64,000 nucleotides of DNA, from contig CP039460.1 in NCBI GenBank assembly GCA_004843345.1, forward strand, positions 856,921 through 920,920, written 5' to 3'. Source of the stretch: Acetobacteraceae bacterium (GTDB lineage Bacteria > Pseudomonadota > Alphaproteobacteria > Acetobacterales > Acetobacteraceae). Below, piece by piece: positions 25,837 through 35,024 of this stretch. The translations under genes and the position numbers were made by a program. How positions within the stretch are numbered: position 1 is the first letter of the stretch; the number at the start of each line of letters is the position of its first letter. The notes under the pieces were generated by a model. The model was not told where the DNA came from. It saw only the letters and a list, made by a program, of their open reading frames with translations, and made no database searches.

Positions 25837-27966
25837 TTAAAAAGTCTCTGTATTTTCCTCAATCTCTTTCTTTTCCTGAGAGGCTGTTGGTTTAGAGGTA
25901 CTTCTTGCTTCCATTCTTGATCCCGGTAAGGCCTTCGTGACATCGCCTGATTTCATAGCGGCATCGCCCGGAACAGAAGCCCCATTGGCTTCAGGAACAG
26001 GTTTTGCCTGTGGATCAACAGATGTCCCATCCCCTTCTGTTGGATTGGTTGGAATTTCCGAACTGTCCGCAAGGGCTGCGCCACTTGTCCCCTGCGTGTC
26101 ATAATCCTGTGAGAAAGGATTATCTTTAGACGTATTACTGCCATCAGCCGTTTGAACAGGGGCAGAGGTTGGCAGGCTATTATCTGCTTCTGGCCCTGCT
26201 GGCAAAATGACTTCTTCACTATCATTTGCAGAAGCCTGCGTATTTTTTGGATCTGCCATCATATCCTGATCCCCATCATCATTGGAATCATCCTCTATGA
26301 TTGGCGCACCATTTACACTTTGCGTGGACTGATTATCCTTATGGATATTGGAATTTCGGGCAATCGCACCTTGCTGTGCTAAATCTTCTTTTTTCTCTGC
26401 GGAAACGGTTTTGTTAACGGCCGCATCCACCTTGCTTTTTTGAGCTTTAGCAGTGGCACTTGCACTCGATGCCTCTGGCAGAGGATCCGCTGGCGCAACC
26501 TGCTCAGAGTCTTGCGCCTGATCTTTTTTAACTTCCGCTGGCTCGGATTGTGTGCCCTCTGGCTGTTTTTCGGCTGTTTTTTCAGCCTTTTCTTCATCTG
26601 CTTTGGCTAAAGAAGCCAGCTCTTGGGCATCATTCGCATCTTTATCAGAAGCATCTCCTTGAGAAGCATTAGGAGAATCAGAAGGCAGGACAGACGCACT
26701 TGCATCCTTTACGGCACTATTTTCCTCATCCTCAGCCATATTGCCAGACGCATTCACAGGTGTCTGTTTTAAAGGAACAGGCGTTTCCGCAACTATTTCT
26801 GCTGGGGCTGATTTCTTCCCTTCTGCCTTCGTTTTGGCAGGTTTCGCAGGTTTAATCTCATCGGCAACCTGCGCCTGCTCATCTGTTTCTTCTAATTTTT
26901 GTTCTGTATTGCCGTCAATCAGTGCTGGTTTTGGCTGTTGCGCATCAGGACTAACATCCTCGTTCTCATCCTGATTTATATTGCCATCTGGCTTAGGCTC
27001 AACGGCATTGGCACTTTCCGCCACGGCTTCTGGCTCAGATACTGTGCTAGAATTTTCAGGATTTTTATTCCCCTCTGCCTCGAGTGCCTCTTCTGGTTCA
27101 GAAGCTGGCGCTGGTGTTTCTGCAACGCTTTCGGCTTTCTGAGCCTCTTCCGCTTTAGCTTCTTCTTGTTGAGAAGAGGTTGAGAAAGGAGATTCCGCAT
27201 AATCGCTGGTATCTTCCTGCTGAAGTTGTTCCTGCGTCTTGGTATTGTCGCCAGCAGGGCTTTCGGTTACAGGGCTTGTTAAATGCTTCTGCCAGAAAAT
27301 AATCACAATAAAAAGCAACAGCATTCCGACACAAACAAAGGTCAAAATGGTTCGGCCATTATTGCCCCCCTCCCCTTCAATTTTAAGTTTATGGCGGGCA
27401 GGCGAGGGAACAGAGCTTAAAATTTGCAACTCATGATGCAGCATCACATCGCCGAGCATCGTGCCAATCGCATCACAGCTAGGATCAGGTGGCAAACGGG
27501 AAAGCCCATTGAGATTGTTAAAACCCACCTCAATTTGCAATTTTTCCTCTGCAGTCAGAAGATAATCTGGATGATCGGCGGTGATGAATTCGCATTCTTT
27601 GGGGGTCAAAGCAGGAATTACAGGGGTTGCTTTGCCATCTCCGAGCTGACTGAGATTGATTTTCATCACCCGTGTCAGATAGACAAATTTTCCCTCTGCA
27701 TTTTTCCCCGTGGGAACAGAAATAATTAAATAGCCCTCAGCGCCTGCAATCCTGTAAAACCGCCCAAGAACAGAACCCTCCTTCTGAAAATGCGCAGCAC
27801 GTCCAGAGCCAATCCCCGTAATCGTTCCCTCTGGCATGCCGAGATTTGGAACAACATCTTGAAAAGATTTAATCTCCCATCCGGCTTCCTGTTCTGAAGG
27901 AAGGAGAACCTGTAGAAAAAAAGCCTTCGTATAATTGGGTAAAATCAGGATATTATCGGGGATCAT
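25837..27966 (-). CDS. Single-pass membrane protein with a very long acidic tail
   Basis: 709 aa. Residues 1-200 form a soluble domain with no recognised family. One membrane segment lies at about 207-227. The remaining ~480 residues are rich in Ala, Glu, Asp, Ser, Gln and Pro with little hydrophobic content, so they are probably disordered. With the N-terminal domain in the cytoplasm, the tail would extend through the periplasm. Composition alone resembles envelope-spanning linkers. Start ATG 27966, behind a weak ribosome site. Confidence 0.65.
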   Translation of the reverse strand: MIPDNILILPNYTKAFFLQVLLPSEQEAGWEIKSFQDVVPNLGMPEGTITGIGSGRAAHFQKEGSVLGRFYRIAGAEGYLIISVPTGKNAEGKFVYLTRVMKINLSQLGDGKATPVIPALTPKECEFITADHPDYLLTAEEKLQIEVGFNNLNGLSRLPPDPSCDAIGTMLGDVMLHHELQILSSVPSPARHKLKIEGEGGNNGRTILTFVCVGMLLLFIVIIFWQKHLTSPVTESPAGDNTKTQEQLQQEDTSDYAESPFSTSSQQEEAKAEEAQKAESVAETPAPASEPEEALEAEGNKNPENSSTVSEPEAVAESANAVEPKPDGNINQDENEDVSPDAQQPKPALIDGNTEQKLEETDEQAQVADEIKPAKPAKTKAEGKKSAPAEIVAETPVPLKQTPVNASGNMAEDEENSAVKDASASVLPSDSPNASQGDASDKDANDAQELASLAKADEEKAEKTAEKQPEGTQSEPAEVKKDQAQDSEQVAPADPLPEASSASATAKAQKSKVDAAVNKTVSAEKKEDLAQQGAIARNSNIHKDNQSTQSVNGAPIIEDDSNDDGDQDMMADPKNTQASANDSEEVILPAGPEADNSLPTSAPVQTADGSNTSKDNPFSQDYDTQGTSGAALADSSEIPTNPTEGDGTSVDPQAKPVPEANGASVPGDAAMKSGDVTKALPGSRMEARSTSKPTASQEKKEIEENTETF

Positions 27967-28108
27967 GTTTCCTCATTAACTTAACTTTGGGCCTTTAAGT
28001 CCTCTTATCGGCGCAGGCTTCTCTTGTTTCTCTATCATACCCAGAACGTATAATAGAACAATCTTTTTTAGAAATTTTTCACGCTATTGCTTTACGCCCA
28101 CACCGATT

Positions 28109-28435
28109 TTATCTCAGCAACGTATCTGTGGAGACAAATTCAGGGATAGGCGTGCCAAAACTGGGCGAACCTGCTGGCACTGTTTTAAAACAGACCACTC
28201 CTCGAAAGGTTCTTTCAATCTGATAACCTTTATCCGCTGGCGCTTCGCTATCAGGGTCTTTTGAAAGAGGCTGATTAAAATCAGGCGGATCGAAATAAAG
28301 GGGCGCTCCATCCTCTCCAGCAAACAAAACAGGGGTTGGCAAGTACCACACCAAAGCCAGTAAAAAGCAGCTTACACAAAGGAAAAGAAAAAAGCGGACG
28401 TAAAAAGGTTTTTCTTGCAAAAGAACGTGTCTCAT
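28109..28435 (-). CDS. Small membrane-anchored exported protein
   Basis: 108 aa. One hydrophobic segment (about 14-36) is followed by a periplasmic-type domain rich in Pro and Asp, with one Cys. GGGGAGATGAG precedes the ATG at 28435. Family unknown. It may form a pair with the 25837-27966 gene, which is downstream on the same strand. Confidence 0.55.
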   Translation of the reverse strand: MRHVLLQEKPFYVRFFLFLCVSCFLLALVWYLPTPVLFAGEDGAPLYFDPPDFNQPLSKDPDSEAPADKGYQIERTFRGVVCFKTVPAGSPSFGTPIPEFVSTDTLLR

Positions 28436-28659
28436 CTCCCCTTTTCCTCCGTTTTTAATATCATAGATGAAGGCACAGGATACGCGCCCTTTTCGGTTAT
28501 TTTAAGCCGAACAGCGCAACATCACAAAAGAAAAAAAAGCACTTTGTAAAAAAGCTATAAAAGTCCCTTGACGGGCGCACCACATGCTAAATGTTATAAA
28601 AATCTACAATGTGATTGTTTTATGCTTTTTTAAAAAGATTAAAGCAGGTTTTCAAATCT
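28436..28659. other. Intergenic region, possible promoter
   Basis: This 355-bp gap (28436-28790) carries no gene I can support. TTGACG at about 28570 is followed after 18 bases by TGTTAT, a plausible plus-strand promoter, and the terminator at 28660-28688 lies ~80 bp further on. A short RNA between them is possible but unproven. Confidence 0.25.
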
Positions 28660-28688
28660 CCGTTTAGCGTCTGCTAAGCGGTTTTTTT
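28660..28688 (+). terminator. Rho-independent terminator before the DUF2213 fragment
   Basis: CCGTTTAGC pairs with GCTAAGCGG (one G-T pair) around GTCT, followed by seven T. It lies about 100 bp upstream of the coding start at 28791. Confidence 0.8.
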
Positions 28689-28790
28689 ATGTCTAAAATT
28701 CCAAAACACACACTAAAATTCTTATTCAAACTTAATCTACAAAACTAATCTACAAATCTTTCCCTTATAACACTTTATTAAGAAATCCTT

Positions 28791-29213
28791 ATGAAAACGC
28801 TATCTCAAAACCCAATTTCCGCAAAAGCGGATAAGGACGACGCACGTCCAGACCTCACCAAACAATTTCTTCAAACACTCGAAGAAATGCACTTACCTCC
28901 CAACAAATTAGAAAACCTCCTTCAAACAGCCCTGAAAACACTGGGAAAAGGAGAGGACAGCACACCGCCATCGGCTTTGGACGAAGCCAATCTCGACCTT
29001 TTGCGCCAGCAATGCGCCGAGATCCAAAAGGCCAAAGAGGCTGTCCGCCCCTTGGCAGGTCAGATTTTTGGCATGGATAGCGCCTCTCCCGAAGCGATTT
29101 ACCGCTATGGGCTTTCCCAAGTCGGCGTGAGGGCTGAGAAGATCAATTTAGAAGGACTTCAAGCCCTCACCCTGCGGGAAGTCAATGCACGCGCCCCGCA
29201 CCCCAAACCATAG
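28791..29213 (+). CDS. Phage DUF2213-type protein, C-terminal part only
   Basis: 140 aa. The second half matches the C-terminal domain usually found at the end of DUF2213 head proteins: a helix with K-E-A-V-R-P-L-A-G, then M-D-S-A-S-P-E-A-I-Y-R, and a final helix ending in P-H-P-K-P. The N-terminal catalytic-like domain is missing here and lies downstream at 29352. It is either a remnant of one DUF2213 copy or one half of a permuted pair. Ribosome site weak. Confidence 0.55.
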   Translation: MKTLSQNPISAKADKDDARPDLTKQFLQTLEEMHLPPNKLENLLQTALKTLGKGEDSTPPSALDEANLDLLRQQCAEIQKAKEAVRPLAGQIFGMDSASPEAIYRYGLSQVGVRAEKINLEGLQALTLREVNARAPHPKP

Positions 29214-29351
29214 CGCAAGATCAGGCGATACTGGAAACAGATGAAAGCCGTCTTGCAAAATTTTTCGGAATCTCAAATTCAAATAAATAAAAATAAACTT
29301 AAATATTCCTAAATAAAAAATTAAATTTAATCAATAAGAGACAATAATGAT

Positions 29352-30201
29352 ATGACCTCCCAAACGCTTTCACAGCAGGAGGCGTTTTCCCTTGCCTTTG
29401 ACCGAATGGGTTCCGTTCGCACCTTTGACGAGGATGGTCGCCTCAATGTTCATTCAACCCCTATTTCAAAAGCCTGCGTTAATCCGTATCGGGGCGCAGA
29501 AATTCCCAACTATCAAAAACTTGGCCTCCAGCCTAATAAAATCTATCAGCTTTTAAAATGCCCAAAAGCCTTAGCCGAAGCCGCACCTTCCTTTAACTCT
29601 CTCCCCGTTTTAATGGAGCATGTTCATGTTTCTGCTAAAACGCCCCATAAACAACTGGTCGTTGGCGCAACAGGCAGCCAAGGCGTATTTAAAAAACCTT
29701 ATTTGGAAAATTCCCTTTCCATCTGGGATCAGAAAGCCATTGATAAAATCCATCAAGGCGAACAAAGGGAGCTTTCCTGCGCCTTCTTCGTCTCCAGACG
29801 CTGAAAAAGACACACAAAATCTTTCAAAATCCCCTCCTTTATCAAGAGATAATGCTATGGAAAATACACCACAAAATACAGAAAATGAGGAAGAAGATTT
29901 AGACGATACAAAAGAGACGGAATGGGAAAATACCCCATCCTCTCTGCCGTCTGAACTTATTCCACTCGTGAGTGCGCATCTCAAGGTCGCTGGTCTGCCC
30001 GATGCTTTCATCTCACAAATTCATAAAACGGCTCTCGGAAAAAACTTCAAAGAGCCACCGACATCCCAAGAGACAGAAGACTCAGCGACAAGCGGTAAAA
30101 AGAAAAACTCCGCCCCAAAAGCCGACTGCGCCTCTGATACAGCGCTTGAAGATGATGAAACACGTCTTGAGCGTGTTTTTAGCGTTTCCCGCCATAAATA
30201 A
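29352..30201 (+). pseudogene. Phage DUF2213-type protein, N-terminal domain, deleted and frameshifted
   Basis: The first reading frame (29352-29804) matches the start of DUF2213 proteins: R-L-N-V-H, I-S-K-A, V-N-P-Y-R-G-x-E-I-P, F-N-S-L-P-V-L, and G-E-Q-R-E-L-S-C-A. In intact proteins this is followed by a G-N-H-V-A-L-V region, which is absent here. At about 29785 the sequence joins, in another frame, a charged linker that runs to 30201 (Asp/Glu/Lys-rich, with a Gly-rich helix). A deletion of roughly the second half of the catalytic domain plus a frame change is the simplest reading. Confidence 0.65.
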
Positions 30202-30275
30202 ACGAAAATCTTATTTCAATTAAACTAAATAAAAAAACATGAACGAAAATAAATAATATAACTTTTCCAAATAAA

Positions 30276-30772
30276 ATTAACTATTCCCTTCCTTCTGGCT
30301 ATGCGGGCGATATTGCCTCTGCCAATCCACGCCGTTCGGCCATTGCGCCAGAAGCTGGTTTCCGTGCGGGTCTTTCAGGTCTCACAATCGGCCGTTTTGG
30401 CTGGTTGGAAGAAGACGGCATTTCCGTCTCCAATACAGCCCCTGCCAGCGATGCCAGCGCTATCCCTGTTGGCTTTTTGTCCTTCTGGATATGACGGCCA
30501 TTCTGCAATCCTTAAATGAAGAAGGCTCTATCGTTATTCCTGCTGGATTTCCAGCGCCCCTCATGACAGGCGGCGATTACTGGGCGGTCTCCACTGCGGA
30601 CACGAAAGCAGGCGATCCCGTCTTTGCTAATCCTGCGGACGGCACGTTAGCAGCCTCTGGCATAGCAACAGGCTTTAGCGTTTCCCGTGGCGGAAATGCA
30701 GGCGACATCATTATGATTTCCGCCCCTTGTGCGCCCATGCCTGCTGCCCAAAGCGTTCCAGCAAAATCCTAA
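30276..30772 (+). pseudogene. Phage head decoration (structural cement) protein, frameshifted
   Basis: The conceptual product starts near N-Y-S-L-P-S-G-Y-A-G-D, the hallmark of the decoration protein encoded just before DUF2184 capsids. It breaks at 30474-30494 and continues in the next frame through V-I-P-A-G-F and G-G-D-Y-W-A-V to 30772. The break lies on a T5 tract (30474-30478); one more T would restore V-G-F-F-V-L-L-D. No ATG opens the 5' part in frame, so the start is also disturbed. Confidence 0.65.
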
Positions 30773-30809
30773 AATCAATCTTACTTTTACACTAAAAGAT
30801 ACTTCAAAA

Positions 30810-31893
30810 ATGACTAAAAATTTTAATCTCAATCTTGCAAATTTCCAGAAAGACTATCCTATTTTACAGCGTAAATATGGCATCAAACTTTCGGATACAA
30901 AGCGTTTCTCCAATGAAAGAAGCGCCCTCGGCATGGATGCCGATCCTACGTTTCAGCCTCTTACAGGAGCTTCCAGCGGTGTGCCTGCGGTTGTTACAAC
31001 CGAAATTGATCCGCAGGTTATCCACTCCCTCATTGCGCCTACAAAATCCGAAGAGATTTTCGGGGCTGAAATCCGAGGCGACCGCACCACACGCAATTAT
31101 CTCTTTCCTGTTTTAGAAAATGCAGGCACAACGGCTGCCTATGGCGATTTTTCACAGAACGGTGACAGCGGCGCAAATGCCAACTGGATCAACCGCCAGT
31201 ATTTCCCCTATCAAACTTGGGTCAAATATGGCGATTTGGAAACCTCCCTCATGGCCGCTGGACAGATTCAGCTCGTTAATGAGCTGCGCCTTTCTGCGGC
31301 AATGAGCCTGAACAAGCGTGGAAATCTTATCAATCTCTATGCCGTTTCTGGTTTACAGAATTATGGGGCTTTAAACGATCCTTCTCTGCAGCCTGCGATC
31401 CAGCCTAATCCAAAAGCTGGCACGAATGGCGCAACGGTGAGCTCTTGGGACGCTACCGAAGATCCAACGGCGATTTATACCGATATTCCTGCCTTGTTTA
31501 AGCAGTTAAACATTCAGATGATGGGCAATATCGATAATAATTCCAGCCTGACGCTTGTCTTGCCTTCTGAACTTTCACAGGTTTTAACCTATACGAACTC
31601 TTTTGGCATTACCCTTGAGGAAATGATTAGCAAAGCCTATCCCAACATGCAGATTAAATTCCTGCCAGAAGCTGGGATTGAAATGTCAGGCGGTTATAAT
31701 AAAACACGCTTTACCATGCTTTTTGCAGAGGAAATTGACGGGGTTCGCTCTGTTCAGACCTAATTTTGTCGATAAGCTCATTGCGCACCGCCTAGAGGCT
31801 TATTCCACCTATTTCCGCCAGAAATACTCACAGGCGAGCTGGGGCACTGTCTGGAAGCGCCGAATGGCCTGCGCCATCATGATGGGGATTTAA
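30810..31893 (+). pseudogene. Phage major capsid protein (DUF2184), frameshifted near the C-terminus
   Basis: Open from ATG 30810 to a TAA at 31761-31763 (317 aa). It matches DUF2184 capsids: a long N-arm, I-D-P-x-V-I, the D-F-S-x-x-G-D-S-G region, F-P-Y-Q-T-W-V-K-Y-G, and a C-terminal E-I-D-G-V-R. The family normally continues with a segment like R-Q-K-x-x-x-x-T-W-G, and that segment is present in the next frame (to 31893: F-R-Q-K-Y-S-Q-A-S-W-G-T-V-W-K, ending M-M-G-I). One inserted or deleted base around 31745-31770 splits it. The truncated capsid is probably inactive. Confidence 0.8.
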
Positions 31894-31896
31894 AAA

Positions 31897-32155
31897 ATGA
31901 GCGATAAAATCACTGTTTTCTGCCGTCTGCCAAGCGGCATTATTCTCTCCCTTTTTCCAGAGGGGGGAAGCACAGAGCCAATCCGCTGCTAATAAAAGCC
32001 AAAAGCTCGTCTTAAATCCCATGCGTGCGCTCCAGCGTGTAACCCTTCATGGGGCAAACTCATCAAAGTTCTGGCTCTATTTCAGAACCATTTTATTTTT
32101 AAAAAATCCCTGTTTTCTGCATATATTTAGAATATCTAAAAATAAAATGTTGCAT
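31897..32155 (+). pseudogene. Remnant of a small phage head gene
   Basis: ATG 31897 opens a protein beginning with S-D-K-I-T-V-F-C-R-L-P-S-G, the usual start of the short gene after DUF2184 capsids in this phage group. It stops at 31990-31992. A second segment with R-V-T-L-H-G-A-N-S, also typical, continues in another frame at about 32018-32070, and then similarity ends. The following bases to about 32370 are AT-rich and show no gene. Confidence 0.5.
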
Positions 32156-32375
32156 TAAATGTCTCTTATTATTTTTAATGAAACTTAAAAAATGCTCAAA
32201 AAACATCAAAAAAACAGAATTTAAAACCAGAACTAACCTTATTTTAAAGTGTAAATCATTAAAGCAAATTATAGCAAAGATCTTAAAGAGAGTTAGGCAA
32301 ATAACTCCCTCTAAAATTTTTGCGATTAACAAGGCAAAAAATAAACAGCTTTCTCAATTAAAGAGGCTTTTTCTG

Positions 32376-32404
32376 TTGTTTTTTTAGAAAAAAGACGCTA
32401 TAAA
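32376..32404 (+). promoter_or_regulatory. Promoter of the small repressor operon
   Basis: TTGTTT (32376-32381) and TATAAA (32399-32404) are 17 bases apart, a good sigma-70 layout, about 50 bp before the first small gene at 32457. An operator-like palindrome follows at 32409. Confidence 0.55.
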
Positions 32405-32408
32405 ATAG

Positions 32409-32436
32409 TTACAAAGACGAATTAGCGACTTTGTAA
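32409..32436. promoter_or_regulatory. Operator-like palindrome
   Basis: TTACAAAGACG and CGACTTTGTAA form 11-base arms with one mismatch around AATTAG. The palindrome lies directly downstream of the -10 box and before the start of the operon that encodes an HTH-type protein (32716), so autoregulation is likely. Confidence 0.6.
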
Positions 32437-32456
32437 ATGACTAATGGAGACACAAA

Positions 32457-32549
32457 ATGAAAACTTCTCTTAAAATATTTAAATGGATTGTAGAACTGGT
32501 CGGATTGGTCGGCGGGTTAATCACAATCTACGATAAATTTTTCAAGTAA
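32457..32549 (+). CDS. 30-residue membrane peptide
   Basis: ATG 32457 behind GGAGACAC. A Lys-rich start (M-K-T-S-L-K), one hydrophobic helix with a V-G-L-V-G-G core, and a charged end (Y-D-K-F-F-K). Size and layout recall small hydrophobic peptides of toxin or membrane-stress type, but no family is recognised. It is first in the operon with 32601 and the HTH gene. Confidence 0.5.
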   Translation: MKTSLKIFKWIVELVGLVGGLITIYDKFFK

Positions 32550-32600
32550 GAATTTTCAGGGGAGGGATTAAAACCTCTCCCCACTTTTGGGAGATGAGAC

Positions 32601-32714
32601 ATGAAAAAGATTGAGAATTTTCTTGATTGGACAAATAACAGCGCAAAAGGCCTGCTTTTCTTCATTGGATTAGGGCTGATTATCGCTTTCCTGATTATTT
32701 ACTTTAGGGGGTAA
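32601..32714 (+). CDS. 37-residue membrane peptide
   Basis: ATG 32601 behind GGGAGATGAG. Polar residues 1-15 (with D-W-T-N-N-S) are followed by one strongly hydrophobic helix (about 18-34) and R-G at the end. The stop is one base before the HTH gene start, so translation is probably coupled. Unknown function. Confidence 0.5.
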   Translation: MKKIENFLDWTNNSAKGLLFFIGLGLIIAFLIIYFRG

Positions 32715-32715
32715 G

Positions 32716-32976
32716 ATGTATTTAGAAGATGAACGTTTAACGCCTAAAGGCTTAGAAATTGCAGGACAGGCGCTTTTTGGTAAGGAACGCTGGAAGTCAC
32801 CGCTTGCATCTATCTTAGGTCTTCAATCAAGCAGAATTAGGGACGTTGTAAGAGGCGCAAGGCCTTCCCCAGTTGGTTGGACAGAGGATATTTTAAAAGC
32901 GCTGGAAGAACAGTCTCAGAGATGCCTTGAAGCCAAAGAGGCGCTTGAAAAAGAAATGAAAAAAGAGAGAGAATAG
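32716..32976 (+). CDS. Small HTH DNA-binding protein
   Basis: 86 aa. It resembles short prophage-associated regulators: L-T-P-K-G-L-E-I-A-G-Q-A-L-F-G, W-K-S-P-L-A-x-x-L-G-L (first helix pair), R-I-R-D-V-V-R-G-A-R-P (recognition helix region), then an acidic helix. The palindrome at 32409 is its likely operator. AGGGGG lies just before the ATG. Confidence 0.65.
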   Translation: MYLEDERLTPKGLEIAGQALFGKERWKSPLASILGLQSSRIRDVVRGARPSPVGWTEDILKALEEQSQRCLEAKEALEKEMKKERE

Positions 32977-33035
32977 CCAGAATTTTGGTTTGTATTCTGC
33001 CCTTTTTTCTCCCTATACATTTAGATGCCCATAAA

Positions 33036-33070
33036 AAAACGCCCTTTTCCGAATGGATCTGGGCGTTTTG
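33036..33070. terminator. Bidirectional terminator between the HTH operon and the vapE fragment
   Basis: AACGCCC and GGGCGTT form the stem. TTTTG follows on the plus strand, and a seven-T run follows on the minus strand. It lies between convergent genes and serves both. Confidence 0.75.
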
Positions 33071-33115
33071 TTTATCTTATCAAAAAGCATTTATTATTTC
33101 CTATCAAGCATGCAC

Positions 33116-33809
33116 TCAATCTTTCCGCCAAAATCTAACAACCTTCCCATTTATCCGCTCTTGGAAACATCTGTACCCTATTGATTTAAGAATAATGATT
33201 AGGCGTATCTGTATTTTCTTGTCTGGATTTCGATAGCCCAGCGCTTCGGCCAGAATGTAAAGCGGAAACTCTTTTCTGCCTTCCCAGATTGTATTTTTAA
33301 GATAGTTATGAAGTCCTTTATTCAGGGCATCTATCGTCCGCTCTTGGAGAACGTCCTTTATTTGTACCGCATCTCTTAACTTCTCTATCTCCTCTTTAAG
33401 ATAAGCTGGTTCCCATGTTTCAAAAGCAGGATTTTCCTGAAAGATTGCAAAAGCTTCCGCCCAAAGCTGGTCTCTATTTACCTCTAACCATTTATAATTT
33501 AGAGGCTTGCTTATCTGAATTGGCATGAAGCGTCTGTTTCCTGTTGGGTCTTTTAAAAACTCATCTTCATTGCTTGTTCCAATCAAAACGCAACGCCTTG
33601 GAAAGTCTTCCGCATAGGTCGCATGAGGTAGCCTGTAATTATCAATCTCACGGCTTATAAAACTCTTGGCGCTGTTATATGAGGCTTTCCGCAGGGCTTC
33701 CAATTCGCAAAATTCAATGCCCCATTTACCAAGGAGTTCTATGCAGGCGTCTTTGTCTTTGATATTTGCGGATAAGTCTTCTTTTGCCCACTGCCCGAAA
33801 AGCTTTTTT
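33116..33809 (-). pseudogene. VapE-type phage/plasmid primase-helicase, C-terminal fragment
   Basis: The open part matches the C-terminal third of VapE-family (virulence-associated E, DUF927/helicase type) proteins: G-K-W-G-I-E-F-C-E-L, F-I-S-R-E-I-D-N-Y-R, R-R-C-V-L-I-G-T-S-N-E-D-E-F-L, D-P-T-G-N-R-R-F-M-P. The frame remains open upstream of the likely non-start TTG at 33703 to an in-frame TGA near 33810, so the 5' two-thirds are missing. In intact phages this protein takes part in DNA replication. The 5' break is where the toxin remnant on the other strand begins. Confidence 0.8.
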
Positions 33810-33852
33810 CAAAAAGCAATACGCCTACAAAAGCGCAAAGAGAATTTGAAAA

Positions 33853-34998
33853 TTCTCCTTTTCTTTTTTTCAAAGATTATCAGCGCTTTCAAAATATTCT
33901 CAAGGCGCATGGAGCGTATGGTGCGACCACTATTCGAAGCTTTTTCCTTTAAAAAGCCCCTCTTCAGAGGCTGTTTTTAACGGCGCATGGGATTGCTCCC
34001 AAGAAAGACTTTATTTCCAAAAGCTGGAAGCGGCCTCAAACGCCGATGCCTCCCGCTTTGCCGACCGTCCTCTCGCCCAAGACGACAATAATTATAATCC
34101 CGACCAGCCCAGAGCGCCTGCCGGAACACCCGAAGGCGGAGAATGGAAAGAAAACGCAACCACAACAGCACAACAGGCCGTTTCTAAAAAAGCGCCTGCG
34201 CCAAAAAATAAGCATGATCCTGAGAAAATCGAAAAAGAGAGACAGGAAAGATGGCGGGCAAATCCTGCACCAGATGCCATCGAACCGTGGGACTTACCCT
34301 TTGACATTGCAACTTCTGTGACGCCGAGTAGTGCGTCCAAGCTTCTCTTTAAAAATTCTGGCAAAATATATACCCTGACGAAAGAGGCTTTGTTTGATTT
34401 AAGCCGCTTTTTAGGGAAAAATGCGCCGCATGAAGCCCTTGCTGGTGCAGAGCATCTCTCTTTCAAAAATCTTTCTAAAGAGCTTTCCTCTCAAAATCTA
34501 CTTAAAAAGCAAGTTGGAAAAACAGAAGAGGGTAAAGTCGCAACCAAAACGGCGCAAAAAAGCCGTAAGGCCGAAAACCCCCTGCTCAAAAAACTTCCGC
34601 TATGGGAGAAATACGCCTAAGCTCTTCCTTAGAAGAACATGAGGCCGCAGGTGGGCATATGCTTCGACACCATTCTCCCAGAAGTCCAGAAAAACTGCGA
34701 GAACGCTTTCACGAACCAAAACCGCCAAGAGCTTCCTCTTGCTTTTCAAGCACCCAACTCATGAAAGAAACAATCGATAAAGCGCTTAAAGACAATGAAA
34801 AAACCATTCGGCAATGGCTTCTTAATCCGAAAGGAAAAGAAAGACTTAAACTGGAGGTCAAAATGCATAAAAAAAATTGGCATTAGCGTTAAACCAAATA
34901 CCAAAGGGGTTGAGGAGAAATCGAACGCTACTTTTATTCTAAAACGAAACCCTAAAATGCCTGAACAATTCCATATTTTAACAGGCTATCCAAAATGA
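33853..34998 (+). pseudogene. RNase A-like polymorphic toxin cassette, frameshifted
   Basis: No start codon is visible. A frame open from about 33853 to 34620 contains N-G-A-W-D-C-S-Q, a linker D-Q-P-R-A-P-A-G-T-P-E-G-G-E-W typical of phage head or portal tails, a charged region and a helical segment. After one frame change near 34600 follows H-E-A-A-G-G-H, S-P-E-K-L-R-E-R-F, and a helix with R-Q-W-L. After a second change on an A8 tract (34869-34876) it continues with I-G-I-S-V, F-I-L-K-R-N-P and H-I-L-T-G-Y-P. The domain order and the GGH and TxYP motifs match the bacterial RNase A-like toxin domain of contact-dependent inhibition effectors. Confidence 0.65.
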
Positions 34999-35024
34999 TT
35001 TAATTAACCACAAAAGAAACTAAA

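Noticed and set aside
26741-27183. Plus-strand hydrophobic frames opposite the long acidic membrane protein
   Set aside because: Antisense of Glu/Ala/Ser-rich codons gives Phe/Ser/Cys-rich frames; no start context.
34046-34321. Lys/Arg-rich frame over the toxin remnant
   Set aside because: It is an alternative frame of the linker; the reading with G-T-P-E-G-G-E-W and the GGH motif matches known toxins.
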